Source of the DNA: Cheiracanthium punctorium
Taxonomy: Eukaryota; Arthropoda; Arachnida; Araneae; Cheiracanthiidae
Reading direction: 5' to 3'
NCBI GenBank assembly: GCA_038373885.1
Contig: JAWZYV010006234.1
Span: forward strand, 223,960-287,959
DNA length: 64,000 bases
Shown piece after piece: positions 19,500-32,982 of the stretch. Both the position numbers and the translations under genes were made by a program. Under the pieces are notes generated by a model. That model had not been told where the DNA came from, did not search any database, and saw only the letters and a list, made by a program, of their open reading frames with translations. The number at the start of each line of letters is the position of its first letter. Position 1 is the first letter of the stretch.

Positions 19500-22400
19500 T
19501 GAGTGAGATTGCTGCTGGCCAGCAACCATGCAAATTATTTATTTACTATAGAGTAAACCGATTAACTTCAAAACATTTCAGGTTACGTTTCCGATACTAT
19601 AAAATATGTAACGGACTAGTAGAATACAAAATTTGTTGGTCTGCCGGACGAGTTACGTTTTATTTGCATTTTGCTCTTGCAAATTTTTCCTCATTTAGTT
19701 CCACAATACTTGTCGTCTAATTTCACCAATACATCTCACAATTTGATCTGTTTAATAATTTTTTATAATTTGTTTTGTTTTTAATTTTTTTAAAATCATG
19801 TATACGGACCAGGAGAGTCACTGGTCCTTTGGACCACTGGCTAAGTATTCTGATTTCTACACCTGATTAGGTATTTTAAAATGGCTAACAACATTTACGA
19901 ATTTAGATTATTATACAACGACGACACTTTGACTATATTTTTCCCCATGCCAAAGCAATTCTTAAAATTTTACAGCCTATCACAACATTCTACATCCAGC
20001 AACAATGCCGAAACACCGAAAAGAATATATGTCACGCATTCTAAAGTTGTTTAAAAAAAAAAAAAACATGTAAATGCACAAAGAAACATTTGAAACATTT
20101 CCAAGCAGTTTTTACATCCTTCAGAAAGATTCCAAGATCATAAGCATTTAACCACGTCGTCTCGTCTGCGTTTTTCAGTTCAGGGATAAGAGCGGCACTC
20201 CCATATATTTCCTCTACATGTTCCGAAGTGTATCAATGCTCAAGTGCTTGGTTTAAAAGGTTAATGCTCGAACTACAGCCGAGGCGGAAGCTCTTTCATT
20301 GCCGGGTAGTTCACGTGTATATGACGGTCAGCGGGCCGTTAATGCTGTTTGCGAGGGTTGTAGCTCAGTTGTTGATGTATTTTAATAGTCGTATCTTTAG
20401 TCATTTCAGAAGCGTAATGTGTGAAATCCGGAGTGTAACAGCAGGGGGCGCCTGGACCCCTCCCGAAATTTTGAGTTTTGTTAACTGGCTTTCAATAATC
20501 AAGTTTTTCTGTGGGAAAATCGATGTTTTACTAAGTCTTACCTATAAAGTGAGCAAAAAGTTCTTATCAAATAAAAAAAATGCATTTTTTAGTAAGTCTT
20601 GCAATTTTTTTCCCATAAAAAGCATACCGTTCTCATATGAAGAGCCTTGCACTCTTTTTAACTCTTTTAATTCTATGAAATCATTCCAAACTCTTTAACG
20701 TAGCTTACAACTCAACAGTGGCGGATCCAGGCTGAGTGGAGTTAAACCCCACTATTGAATTCAAGTTTAACCTGTTCGCTCTCATCTTTTAAAGACTCAA
20801 TCGAGAAGACTCTCCTTTCCTGTCCGATGTTGCTTCTCAGAATAATTATTTGAATGCTCTGTTGGGGCCCAGCGTTGAGCTTGCGCTGACGTTTTGTTCT
20901 GTGGAACGTTCGAAGATCCATTCTGGGGAGCGACATTGGTTAGAGAAGGTGCTTCCTACGTTGTGCCTTTTTTAAATGGAAGCGAACGGGTTAAACAAGG
21001 AGCGAACAGGTTCAAAATTTGAAAATGAACAAGATGGGGGGGGGGCACTATGCTAAGATAAAGTTCCTCTCTCTGATTTTCAAAATGTTACTATTTTATT
21101 TTATGTACGGCCCCCGTACAGAAAAGTTCCCAATTCTAAAGTGTGTCCCATACGCTAATGAGGTGGTATGCATAATTTTTGTGAAAAGTATCACTGATGT
21201 GAAAATAAAAATATGCTAACTTAAAACATTTTTCAATGGCTCACTAACAGAACAGATCACATCCGACAATAACAATGGTTGTCAAAATACATAACACTTT
21301 TGCTATTATTTGTAATGTGTAGCTTTTTGTGAACTTTGTTTAAACATGTCTCTTAGCCTTTTTTATGATGAAAGGCTCAAATTTTGCACATCACCCCATT
21401 AGTGCACAGTCCATATTTTACTAATGAGATTTTGTGCGAGATCGTATACAGTTTTAAAAAGAGGAACTCTTTAAAATTTAACAGAGATGAATTTTTAAGT
21501 TAGTCTTTTTCCCCCCTGTCTTATTTTGAGCGCTTTTTAAATTTACTTTGCCCACTTATCTCTAATAGATAGGAATTAAAGCGTGCTACCGCCTTTCTGG
21601 GACACTTTATCCTTAGTGTTCGTTGAGATTGATTGCCTCGCAACCAAATAACCTAACCAGTCTAACGAAGAAATTATACTTTTTAAAAGTTGAAAAAAAA
21701 AAGTATCCTATTTCCAGATACGGATAAACTTTCACGTGCCTGTGATTTTGTTAAAAATATTTTATCTTTCATTCGCTCATATACCTACATTTTAAGCGAC
21801 GGTGAGAAAACACATCCTGCCTGTGTTAAATTCTTCCAATGAATAAATTTAATAAGAAAAGCTGTGGACAAAGGAGGGGTAAAAAACTGTATAAAAATAT
21901 ATTGAAAACAAGCTACTTTATAATATCCTGATAAAAAAATAAAAATTCAAAGCACGGGAAAAAAGTGGAGAAAAGGAGAAGAAAATAAAAGCAAAAACTT
22001 ATCGAAGTTAGAAAAAAAAGTAAAAAAGAGAAATTCGGTAGCTAGATAACAGGATTTTTTTTCTTCTTTGTTTTCCCCCGTTCTCACCATTTAAAAAAAA
22101 GGGGTGGGGGGTTAGTTTACAAAAATTTGAATTCACAGATCTGTAAAATGTTATGGAAACAGATAACACGGTTAAGCAATAATTTTAGAGGTATTTCAAG
22201 ATTATTTAAATAAAAAGACCAATAGTTGATTTTTTAGATCGTCAAAGTATAAAACATTTTATTTTCAAACTAATATATGTTGCAAGATGAATATCAGGAG
22301 TTGTTTACAAAGTACTAAGGGATAAAGAGAATGATTAAAATTGGTCAGATGAATACAAATGCATAAGTGAAAAATGGGTTCCCTAAAGAATATATTGGAA

Positions 22401-23318
22401 ACATTAACGCAACTTTCGTCATTCAATATAATCGATTCTAATTACGCTTCTTTTAATAAATGTACAAAGCATATTTAAGCGTTTTAATTTAGGTTTAATG
22501 GGAAGTTTAGATTTCAGTAAAATGATAAAAGATTTACAAATATCTGATAATTTAATTATTCTAAAAGAATTTTTGAACAAACATGATTGAAACTAAAATC
22601 TTGATATGATTAGACACTAAAATGTTTCACAAGGAATAATGGGACAGGGGATCAATTTTTGAATGTGTGGCTTAAAAAAGGGAAACCTCTTTTAACAGCT
22701 TAAAATTGTAAAACAAATGTGAATTGCAATACTGAAATGGATTCAAATTTCTGAAAAATGTTGAATATCGTATCATATGTTTGTATCAAATAAAAGCGCT
22801 TTATATCACAAATAAAAAGAATTTACGATAAAATGATATTATGCTCAAAGTTAGATTTAGAACCCGTGAAATTCCTCTTTCAAATGGTATATGAGTATTA
22901 TGCATTATGATGGTTTATTCCTAAAATAAAGCCTATGTAAATGAGCCGAAAATTCTAAATGCATTTTATCGTAAATTGATTCCGATTTGTACGAGATAAT
23001 ATATATCTTATAATGATCCATCAGAAAATACGAAAGCGAAAATGTTTTTTTTTTTTTTTCAATAATCAAAAATTGGAGAGAAAATGTAAATTGAAACTTT
23101 TATCTCCCATAATCCTCATGTATATTTTATCCATGCATACCCCTCACCCCCTCCAAAAAAAAAAAAAAAAGTTTCCATTTAATAGAAATCGCAATTTAAC
23201 CCTCTCTAATGAACTTCCGCAGTTACTCTGCATTTATCTGCTTTAAACCTCACTCAGATTAGCGCCATTGGTATTATAAACGGACACATTTTTCCAAAGG
23301 TAAGCTCTTTAGAAACTA
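19500..23318. other. AT-rich DNA with fragments of CAGTGGCG-type repeats
   Basis: No convincing gene. CAGTGGCGTACATAGG at 19280 and CAGTGGCGGATCCAGG at 20716 look like single ends of common arthropod non-autonomous DNA elements, but I could not find matching opposite ends. Open frames near 20228-20698 have no recognisable similarity. Confidence 0.35.
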
Positions 23319-23679
23319 CAGTAATACCCTGAACTTACACATGATAGGTGGGACCGAGCGATAGCTGCATAAGTCGAATACGCGTTAAGTCGGGGTATGA
23401 TTTGATTGCACACAGAAATATGTACATACTATTTTTAATTTGGTCTGTGACAATAATTTCAAAAAAATAAATAAATATATAAAATGAGAATTCTTATGTA
23501 ACAAATTGTATTATTAAAATCGTAAACCGAATTTATTTTGGAAGTAAACCAGTCTAATCGACGAGATTTGAAAATCGCTTAACTCTGGGTTCTAGTAAAT
23601 CGTTGTAGCTGATTTACGCGACCACGAAATCGGCTACAACGTGGGATAGCTGATTACGTGGCTAATAGAGATATTACTG
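23319..23679. mobile_element. pogo/Tigger-like MITE
   Basis: Left end CAGTAATACCCTGAACTTAC, right end reads CAGTAATATCTCTATTAG in reverse complement. Internal text ('gggaccgagcg', 'taagtcga', 'cgcgttaagtcgggg') is typical of non-autonomous pogo/Tigger-like elements as I remember them. Left flank TA, right flank TG, so the TA duplication is imperfect. No coding capacity. Confidence 0.55.
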
Positions 23680-25507
23680 TGTTTAAAGTAAAAAATACCA
23701 CAATTATCGCAGAAAATGAGTCAATGAAATGAACGCTTTTAAAATATTAAAAACTATTTTTGAAAAAAAAAATGTAGATAAAGAAAACACTTAAAAAAAA
23801 AAAACTCATGTTGAAGAAACTAAATTTTGTCGTTAAAACATAAAATACGAATGAGGATAAAGAATTAGTTTGGCCACTGCATATAAAATGTTCCTTGTTT
23901 TTATCGACTACCTTTAAAAATTGAAGGGAGCTTTATGAAAAGTATGGATAGTGTTTACAAAAATACGTAATAGAAATTTTTTTTCACATATTTGGAAAGT
24001 ATAGGAGAATATGTGGAAGTATTTTCACTTGCTATTTTCTTTTTTACTATAATTTTTTTTTTACTATAACAAGTACCTGATAAATGCTCTACAATATTCT
24101 TCTACACTTTAATGAAAATTTTTTACTGTAATTTTTAATGCATTATTTGCTCGTTGAGGGTTAATTTCATCTGTTTATTTCTCCCTCTTTCCCCGGGATG
24201 TTTTCCTAAATGAAATATGTGAAATTCTTCGCAAAGAAGGGGGGAGGGGGGATACTTATTTTAAGTCCTTTTTTGGCAACAACACAATTATTCTCCATTT
24301 CTCTGAGACCCGGGGAGTGTGGGAGAGAAACGAAAAAACATATGTTTCAGCAAAGTACTATATACACAAGTACCTTTCCTCCAAGTAGAGTAAAAGGGAA
24401 ACTACTTATTTTCCGGTTATTTTGTTCGCCACAAAACAGTTGCCATGGAAGCAAATTTAAAAGCGTACGTAAAACGGTATTGGATTTGCATTTTTATGAA
24501 GAAATAAAATAAAAGCAATGCACACGATAAAAGTAAATCCACTTGTGTTCCTGAACTCCACATTTGTTCAGAATTCTTACGAATGTTAAATACATATACG
24601 GAAATAAAAATTTACTTATGGCGCATGTACATTTTGACAGTGAAGAGTAGAGAAATATAAAGGAGCGTGAATTTCTTCGTATGTAAATATTAATTACGAA
24701 ATGCTAATTAAAGTAATTTATTCATATCAGAAACACAAAGGCCGAATTAATGCAATTAATTAAACAGGTTGTATTATTTATTTTCTTTTTGTAAATGTAA
24801 GCAGTGTATGGTGAAGAAAAGTAATTAACGGTAAATTAAATATTCTTAAACTATTCCCGAGAGAAAAAGTACAAGCTAGTATGTTTTTATATTTAAAAGG
24901 AAGAAAATCAGTTTCATGCTTCGAATATCGCTTACGAATAAAAAGAAAATTATAGGGACGAAAAAGAAAGAAAGAAAAAAAAAAGCTATTAGAATAAAAT
25001 TAAGACATGAAAATTAACGTCATCAAATTCGTCAGCAATTTCTAACGAGAAAGCATATAAGAAAAAGGCGGAGATAATTTAAATGAAAAATGCATCAAAA
25101 ATAATTATGACGATAAAGGAAAAACATAAGCATTATTTTTATGTATAAGATCCTTACCAGCACACCACACATGATGCAGAGTGGTGGTTTTTTTTTCTTC
25201 CTTTTTTTTTTTTTTAATCGAGAGTGCATAAAGGTCTACAAAGTAAAACACAAATTGTTACACTTTGTAGATACACGCTATGGGAAACTTTGCCGAATAT
25301 TTGGAATGAAGATCTTCTTTGTATAAATAAAGCAGTGAAGCGTTGTAGTAAGAAAACAAATAATTTTTCTTCAATGTAGCCCAATTTTACAGTTTCAAGT
25401 GTGAAACATCACTAACAAAACAAAGCAGTGATAAAGGAATACGCACGATAATGACTGTTAAGGTGTTCTTTCGAAATTTCCAAGTTTTCTTACTTCTTCT
25501 GCATTTG
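23680..25507. other. AT-rich DNA without a recognisable gene
   Basis: Poly-A and poly-T runs and a G-rich tract at about 24238-24250. Nothing supported. Confidence 0.45.
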
Positions 25508-25620
25508 TAGTGGTACCTTGAGATACGAGTGTCCTAACAAACGAGTTGTTTGAGAATAACCCATCGTTCGGTCAGTTTTTTGGCATGATATATCTGCTAT
25601 CTCGACTTTAGATTCCTTTC
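25508..25620 (+). mobile_element. Tigger-like MITE fragment, one end only
   Basis: TAGTGGTACCTTGAGATACG at about 25508 resembles the CAGTGGTACCTTGAGATACGAG-type terminus of pogo/Tigger elements. The usual inverted partner is not found downstream, so this is probably a truncated copy. Confidence 0.4.
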
Positions 25621-25861
25621 TGCAAAAATAAAAGTACGAAGCTAAATTTTTAATGTTTACTTTTTTTTTTTATTATTCATGTTAGTTGTGTGCATTAATA
25701 AACTTATCTTCATTGATACTGCTTGATTTTCGTAATTGAATAAAGTCTGTTAACCCCTTGGCTCCGAATTAAAAATAGAAATAATCTCTTATCCTTATTG
25801 CAAAGGTCCCCCCCCCTCCCAAATCAATAATCCTGTCGTGAATTTAAAAGCTTTTCAGTGC

Positions 25862-26335
25862 TTAACCCTTTGAGGCGCAACCCTTTCCCAATGCTGAAAA
25901 AAGGGCAGCCGTTGCCATTACTCGACTTAACTACCAGCAAGATGGCGGACGATCGAAACGTTCATCGCAACTGGCTGTGCCACACAGCCAGCTGTCGTCA
26001 AAAAATCGCCTCAAGATCTGTGGCACGCCATGAACGTTTCGATCGGCTGCCATCTTGCTGGTAGTTAAGTAGAGCGATGGAAACGGCTGCCCTTTTTTCA
26101 GCATTGAGCAATCTGTCCAGCTGTTCTCGCATTCTTCCATTTTTCAACAGATATCAGTGCTGTTAAAAATAATCGTGACCATTTTTTACGGAAAATGACG
26201 TGCTAAAAAGTAAAGGATTCTCGTGGAGCTATGTCCCCCGCAATTATTTTTATAGAAATCAAATCTATTCTTCGTGACTGGCAACAGTCGAAACGGGAGT
26301 TCCCTGAGCGGGAACACTGCGCGTTAAAGGGTTAA
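25862..26335 (+). mobile_element. piggyBac-like palindromic MITE, copy B
   Basis: TTAA at 25862-25865 and 26332-26335. Left end TTAACCCTTTGAGGCGCAACC, right end ...GCGCGTTAAAGGGTTAA. Palindromic core from 25887 to about 26105 is less perfect than in copy A. Opposite orientation to copy A. Confidence 0.82.
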
Positions 26336-28590
26336 GGAACTTAACCGGTACCTACTTAGAATTATTATTTTATTTTCTCTTTCATCCAGACAACGCGGGA
26401 TAATACTACTAGTAGATACAATAATGTGAAACTGATTTGAAACAAAATGAAGCAGCTTCAAAATCCTTGGGAAAACGCCTTCAAACATCCAGGGATATAA
26501 ACTAAAAAGAAGTCGAATTTTTTACAGTAATAAATCGGGGAAAATGAATAAAGCCCAAGAGACTTGCGTGACTTCATTACAGATTCCGAAAAAAGAAGAA
26601 TAAGTAAAACGAATAAAATAACAGGTATTTTATTTACGCTATTATTTTCAGCACTTTTTTCCCTAGCTCATTTACAAAGTTTCGAGAAAAGGAAAATGCA
26701 ACGCAATATCGCGACGAATCTGTGGCATCGTAAATTATGCAAAATTTATATTTTAGCAATGTCAGGGATGTAGCAGTTTATGCAAAATATAAGTATAGTG
26801 TGAGAGAATATATGGATAAATATGTTGGCATTAGCCCCCAGTTGTATCTGTGTGCTGCTGATTGTTTCAAGGAATACAGAATCGTTTCTTGAAAACAACA
26901 CACAAAAACGGATTTGAAATTTTTTTGTATTATACTTTTTATTTAATGCCGTTTAAGTACTTGTGCCAGAACACGCACTCAAACAAATAAAAATGTTGCT
27001 ATCGTTTTATAAAATTTCATAGACCAAATAAATATCACGTATCTGATTGAAAGAAATAATCATGAGTAGTGCTAGAGTCCACAAGTCCGTAGCCTGGTCC
27101 CACAACACAGCTACTGGACACCGAAATGGTTTTTCGTTTTCTTTCTTTCTTTTTTGTCCCCCTAAGAACTCAAGATAAAAAAAAAAGTTCCTATATTTTA
27201 ATGGCAACTATTCATTCCTATATTTTAATGGCAACTATTCATTCCTATATTCTAATGGTAAATTCATTGATTTATTTGTAATGGAGTTTGTTCTTGCTCT
27301 CTAATCCATCTGATTAGAACTTCATGGAGCAACTGTAATATAAAAATTTGTATTAATCAAAGTGCAGATATAGTCTCATAACATTTTATAACCATTTTTC
27401 TTAAAGCTAGCATGCTAACTAAAGATGGTATTATTTAATAAGTTACCATAGAAAGGCAGTGTGTGCTTATAGAGCAAAAACTTAACGAAACAATCTTTTG
27501 CTCTGGGTCTGGAGTAAGAAAAATAAGATATCCATCATATAGCATGGAGACATTTCAACTGATTTGTTTGCAATTTCTTTTCTTGAATTACTGCGAGAAC
27601 TAAATGTTACAATTTGCTTTGTTGCTTATGACCCCAGTCTCCTCTGTTCAATATTTAATACATTAAACAGCAAAAAGGGACATAATATTTTACACTGAAA
27701 TTGTTTCATACGAAAATTGTAAGGTGGAGTTGCTCAAACATTTGTACGCCAATCATTTGAAGTATACAAACTTCCGTAGATATACAAACTTCCGCTGAAA
27801 ATTATTTTATGACTGCCCGGCTCAAATGCACCCCTAGGAACCCCCTAATCACCCCCTATCTTTTCCTTTATGAATAAGTCATGGTCAAAACAGAAAACCC
27901 AGTTGAAAGTCGCTCTTCTCAAAGCCATGGCATAATTCCTGATTTTTTTTTTTTTTTTAACCATTATTAAATTGAAACTATGAAGACGTGCGTGTTTTCT
28001 ACTACGCATAAAAACAAGTCATTACTAAATAATTTGGATGGAAAAAATTCGCTTTCGGGGAGGGATAAAAATAAATGACCACGTTAACCACGGGAAAAAT
28101 GAGGATAGAATTTGGAGTAGTTTTCAAGTTTTATGGACAGAGTCAATATAGACACGCCCAAGGTTTCGGTTTTCTATAATGTCCTAATTTCTGAATTACA
28201 ACTTGGTGACATGAAAATAAAAGCAATTATTTTTAAATTTTTCATCACGAAGCAGCCAAGGTGTACGCCATTAATAAAATACGATCAGACGGCAGATGTA
28301 AAATTTTTTTGTGGGTTGGGTGTTATCTACAAAAATAAGTTCTCAAATTCTGAACAATAATACGTAGGCACCTTTCCTACATCGATTATAACGTATTCTC
28401 ACGCGATGAAAATAAAAATAGTATGCCCATGCATGTTTTGAATAGCTTTTAAAAATGCTATTTCACTCATACACAGATTAAAAAAATATATTAAGAATGT
28501 ATTTGCGATCATTTGTGCAACCCGAGCCGTTTTTAAAGTCTCTTTATTTCAAATATTTTGTTGATTGACCAAAATAATTTTATTAAACTA
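26336..28590. other. AT-rich DNA with small tandem repeats
   Basis: A 27 bp unit (TTCCTATATTTTAATGGCAA...) repeats almost three times at 27188-27262, and a 20 bp duplication (ATACAAACTTCCG) lies near 27766-27800. No gene seen. Confidence 0.45.
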
Positions 28591-28597
28591 GCAACAA

Positions 28598-28720
28598 CGT
28601 AGAATTATTTTTGTGGAATCAACAAAATAATTCTACGAATTAACTGAATAATTGATTTTTAACTGAACTGAATAATTGATTTTTGAACTGAATAATTCAA
28701 TCAGCTAGATAATTGATTTT
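28598..28720. repeat. Hairpin plus short tandem repeats
   Basis: Perfect 14 bp arms CGTAGAATTATTTT / AAAATAATTCTACG at 28598-28637. Immediately downstream the unit CTGAATAATTGATTTT recurs about three times to 28720. Probably part of a low-complexity interspersed repeat. Confidence 0.6.
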
Positions 28721-30036
28721 TTTTTTTTAATCTGAAGATTATCTTCCCAAATAAAATTAAAAAGGAAAATAATAATAATAATAATAGTTATAATGGTTTT
28801 GAGAAAATTGAGAGCTTTTAGTCTTCTGAGGTCTACGGGGAAAAAAATAAAAGCTTCGCTTTGAATTGAACTGTATCCGCCTCTGGTACGTTAGAGAGAA
28901 AACACCGCCAAAGGAATCATTAAATTCGATTCGGTTTATGAATCTTCCTCAACAAAACACCACGCCTAAGTTCTGCAGCAACATTTATTTATTCTTACAT
29001 TGAGCCTGGAGTTTTGTGATCATCCGGCATGTAATATCACTAGCTTGTCGGAATCTCCACAGACAGAGAAAAATAAGTCGTAACTAATGCTTTGTCTGAC
29101 CTTCATGGACAAGAAATCTTAGGTTGTTCTTTCTCATCAGATGAATGGAGGCGGAAGGAAAAGGACTCATCTCTGGGATGAATTACATCCGAACTCACAG
29201 ATCGTAAAATAATAGTGAAAGAAAGAAAAATCCTCTGGCCTCATGAATAGTGGCAAGCGGCTTTTGAGCAAGCACTTTAATTTTTTGACTCAACGACGTT
29301 TGAAGAATGGATTTTTGGTGTGTTTCTTTGAGATGGATGTGCTGGATTGTGGAGGCATTTCTGTGCTCCTTGGTGCTGTACTGCCGTTTGTCAAAATAAA
29401 TTGGAGTAGGGGAATTAAAATTGTTGGCTAAATTTTGAAGCACTTGCGGGTACATGTATGAAGATGCCAACGTTTGTTTATGGAAATTTTTATGCGTCGC
29501 ATAAATTAAATAATTGAAACTTCCTTACTTATCATTTGAAGAAAAACGACCAACAATCTATAGGGGAGAGAGAGTTCCCACTCTCCCTGAGACTAAGTGT
29601 TACGACTGACGGAATACCGAAAATTTTCGGTTGAGACGATCGCCCCGTCTTAATCGAAGTATTATTTTATGTGTGTTTTTTACACAAAGTTTTTATTTAT
29701 TTTAATATATAAGGGAGTTTCTATCTCAGTGTGTGTTTAGACGGACAGTTTGTCATTCTACTTCGTAAAGTCAGAGAACTTCCGGGGATTTTCTGATAGC
29801 TTCGGATCTGTAGAAATAAATTTGGTCCGTTTTTAAAGGCGTAGGACAGGAAGTTTTAATGCGGTTTCGTGAAATTTTGCTACTAAATTTCAAAGTATTT
29901 TCCTTTTCGATTGTCGGGACTGGTCGAATACAAACCTGGAAAGTCAAAAAATATCATTGTAATGCAAAAAAGCCGAGGATTTTAAGCTAAATACGTACTT
30001 CCATGCAGATAAGATGCCTGCGACGTTGTCATTACT
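28721..30036. other. AT-rich DNA without a recognisable gene
   Basis: Short open frames at 29195-29470 on both strands overlap each other and match nothing I know. Nothing supported. Confidence 0.4.
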
Positions 30037-30037
30037 A

Positions 30038-30269
30038 CACTCTAAAAAATAACGGAACAAATACTGGAAACTTTCCGTAAAATTTTACGGAAATTCTCCG
30101 TTTATTTCTGAATACAGGGCAATTTCCGTACATCAAGGGTCAGCGCCTCACTGGAACAGAATTTCTACCGGAGTTTACAGGAATAAATTCCGTAAATATA
30201 AGGAAATAGTACTGCCGTCTCAGCTGCCAGTACTTTTTCCGTATTTTCATGGATATTATTTTTACAGTG
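30038..30269. mobile_element. MITE with CACTSTAAAAA ends
   Basis: Left end CACTCTAAAAAATAA, right end reads CACTGTAAAAATAA in reverse complement. The interior repeats the TTCCGTA/TACGGAA motif many times, including the palindrome TTCCGTAAAATTTTACGGAA. Flanks are TA on the left and TTA on the right. Superfamily uncertain. Confidence 0.55.
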
Positions 30270-30833
30270 TTAATGTATTTGACAGTTGGTCTGCGCGCAT
30301 TGACCATGAAGTGCCAATACATGATATTAGCCACCAAGGCGGCCAGCTTCGCCGCCTTATACCTTATTGTTCTTTATGCAAAATGTGGCAACCTAGGTAA
30401 TCTGCGTTCACATAATTAAGATGTGATGAGCCCATATTAGGATTCGGAAACACTCTCCGCTGGCGATTTTTTTTTTACGTCGCGTCAAGCAGGGACTTAA
30501 TGTAGTAGTAATCAACGGTGTCCAAGTCATTGAACTCATTTCAACTAATATAATGTTTTTCTTTTCTTTTAACAGTACTTTGTCATTAAATGTATTGGTT
30601 GATTACTACTTAACTCACTGCTTGGAGCTCTTTAAAAAATTGCCAGATAAAATACTAAAGTTCTTTTTTACAAAAATTCATTTTATCAATAAAATATGGA
30701 TTCAGTAAATCTGCATGCATACATTAAATTGGTTGATTCTTATTTTAGTTCCTTGCCCAAGTACGTGATAGTAGCTCAGAATGTGGTAACTTTTTGCAAA
30801 TCAGATCAACAGGTGATCTTTGTAATACTTGGT

Positions 30834-31198
30834 CAGGGATCGATCCAGGAATTTTTCTAGAGTCCCATTTTCGTGAAAACTGCTTATTTTTGTGAATTTC
30901 AATAACTGTTTTTGTGAATTTTCATACCAATTTTTGTAAAATTCACTTTTTTCTTAAAATAATTTACAAAATAAATTAAAATGTACGGTAAAATGCCAAA
31001 AAAGGGTTGTTTTAATCGATTATAATTTTGTGAAGGAACCGTTTTAATCGATTCAATTTTGTGAAGGAACCGTTTTAATCGATTCAATTTTGTGAAGGGG
31101 CCGTAAAACGGGCGTAAATTTCGCGGAGGCGGCTTTCGAAAATATGCTACCGCTGGTCCTTTCCGAAGCCCAAAAAACACAGTAGCCCAAGCCATCAC
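30834..31198. repeat. Probable interspersed repeat with a 31 bp tandem array
   Basis: Three units of about 31 bp (GTTTTAATCGATTCAATTTT...) occupy 31009-31103. The segment starts CAGGGATCGATCCAGG and ends ...GCCATCACTG, weakly inverted ends. No matching target duplication, so element boundaries are tentative. Confidence 0.4.
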
Positions 31199-32377
31199 TG
31201 TAGGGGTCCCTCTTTGAAAATATGTGCCGTAAAAAAAAAAAAAAGTTATTTATTCGAAAAAATTAAAGAAATTCAGCTTACAATGGAATAAATACTTTAT
31301 TCAGTGGGTACACACGTGAGTTGCTGAACACACAGCATGTAGTTCTCTGTGTTATCGTTAATTGTATTTTTTTTTTTTTTAATGCAAGTGTTTCTTATAT
31401 TTCAACCAGTAACAAACTACAAAATATTAATTGCATGACGTCATATGAAACTCTTTATCTGCACACTTAAAAATACGCATTGAGTGCTTTAATTCCAAAC
31501 CTCATCTTTCGCATTTAGATTAGAAGAGAATATTCAAAAGATGTTTTCATTCAAAACTGTCACGTATGATAATTACATTAACATAAAACAATAATAAATT
31601 AAGCTGTTGCCATTCACCAGTGTATCAATACTGGCGATTTTAGTGCCGCATTTCTGGGAATACTCGTTAAGAACTATGTAGTTAGGTCAGATAGAGTAGT
31701 CTACCAGACATCGGACCACCTTGGTACTGCATACATTAGCATATTATATATATATATATATACTCCCAAGAGAAAAAAAATTGCATCACGAGTCGAAGAC
31801 TTGACATCACGACTGGAAGAACATTGCATGGCTAATATATCTCTGCAGTCATATTGTTTCATCGAATACTGTTTTGCCGCCCAACTCTTAACACAGTTGT
31901 CAGAGTATAGAAATCTCTCTTTCTCTTTCCTTTTTTTTTTCTAAATTACGAATGTTCTATAGTAGTCATGGACCGCATTCCAAAGTGCAAAAATTGAGTA
32001 ACACATTATTTGCTGTCAAACAACTTTTATTATTATTATTATTATTTTAAATTCATCTTACAATGATTGTTACTTGCCGAAACTCAGGCTTCGAGATGTC
32101 TGTTCAGATTCCAACTATCCTGGAGGCATCAACTAGTCTCATAAGCAACTCTTCCTAGATAACAATATCGTGTAAGTTTTCATTCCAATCCATCCTTAAG
32201 TAAGAACATTTCCCTTTCCACACAAAGAGATCACTCATTTGATTTTTTTGGAAAGTTAATTAATAATTTCCCTTTCTCCGAAATGTTACTGCAGAAAATG
32301 TGTCATTCCTTATATTCATAATGCTTGAGACCAGATTTGTTATCTTAGGCTCGACTACAGTATAAACCGAGCTCACC
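31199..32377. other. AT-rich DNA without a recognisable gene
   Basis: Holds an (AT)n microsatellite at about 31744-31763 and an ATT run near 32028-32046. Confidence 0.45.
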
Positions 32378-32502
32378 AATTCTACGTATTTTCCCTGTGA
32401 ATGTAAAATTGCGTAAGATATGATGCAATTTCTGGGATAGCACGTAATGCTCTAATGAAAGCATTAAGGTTGTTCATGTCACTAAAGAACTTTCTAGTTT
32501 CT
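32378..32502. repeat. In-frame tandem duplication, unit 1 end
   Basis: 125 bp that recurs at 32858-32982, offset exactly 480 bp (160 codons), with about ten differences. Together they imply a tandem duplication of a 480 bp unit of which only 125 bp of the second copy remains. Confidence 0.85.
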
Positions 32503-32848
32503 TTTGTGTCTGCAACTATATCTGCAAAGAGCAAAGTCAGACGATTGATGGAGCTTCTGTCTGACTCAACGTTGACCTTCGATGGCAATGAATCTTCTAG
32601 TGCTGTTCAGAATGTTAAGGCCATATAGAATGTGTCATTGCTCCGGGAAAAAATGAAATACGATTTCTCTGTGGAGGCTATACCCACGCGACCCAGAAGC
32701 TGTAATTGTTTATTGATACTGTCTGAAATGCAGGAGAAGTCTTTCCTTGATCGATATGGACAATTTTTATTGATTATGGTTTGTGGTTTTGTTTGGCCAT
32801 AATTAATGCAGTTTGTTTTAGCTTTAATGGTTTGTTCTTTACTAAAAT
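32378..32848 (-). pseudogene. Unrecognised degraded coding sequence, minus strand
   Basis: On the minus strand one frame stays open from about 32848 to 32382 apart from a single TGA near 32609, roughly 155 codons. The composition looks protein-like rather than random, with segments such as LLGRVGIAS, RLTLLFADIVAD and NAFIRALRAIPEIASYLTQ. No family is recognised, and whether it is a host exon, a viral-like insertion or an uncharted transposon gene is open. Its 3'-coding end is duplicated in frame at 32858-32982. The stop and lack of an ATG suggest a pseudogene or part of a spliced gene. Confidence 0.4.
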
Positions 32849-32857
32849 GCAGCTAAT

Positions 32858-32982
32858 AATTCTGAGTATTTTCCCTGTGAAAGCAAAATTGCGTAAGGAA
32901 TGATGCAATTTCTGGAATAGCACGTAATGCTCTAATGAAAGCATTACGGTTGTTCATGTCACTAAAGAACTTTATAGTTTTT
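32858..32982. repeat. In-frame tandem duplication, partial unit 2
   Basis: Minus-strand translation keeps the same frame and protein text as unit 1 (FFSDMNNRNAFIRALRAIPEI) with conservative changes, ending in TAG just before the open frame of unit 1 begins. Confidence 0.85.

Noticed and set aside
20350..20380. tRNA-like string 'ggttgtagctcagttg'
   Set aside because: No matching acceptor, anticodon arm or B box downstream at tRNA spacing.
20228..20698. 156-codon frame
   Set aside because: No recognisable motif, ends in low-complexity Lys/Asn/Phe text, and no splice or promoter evidence.
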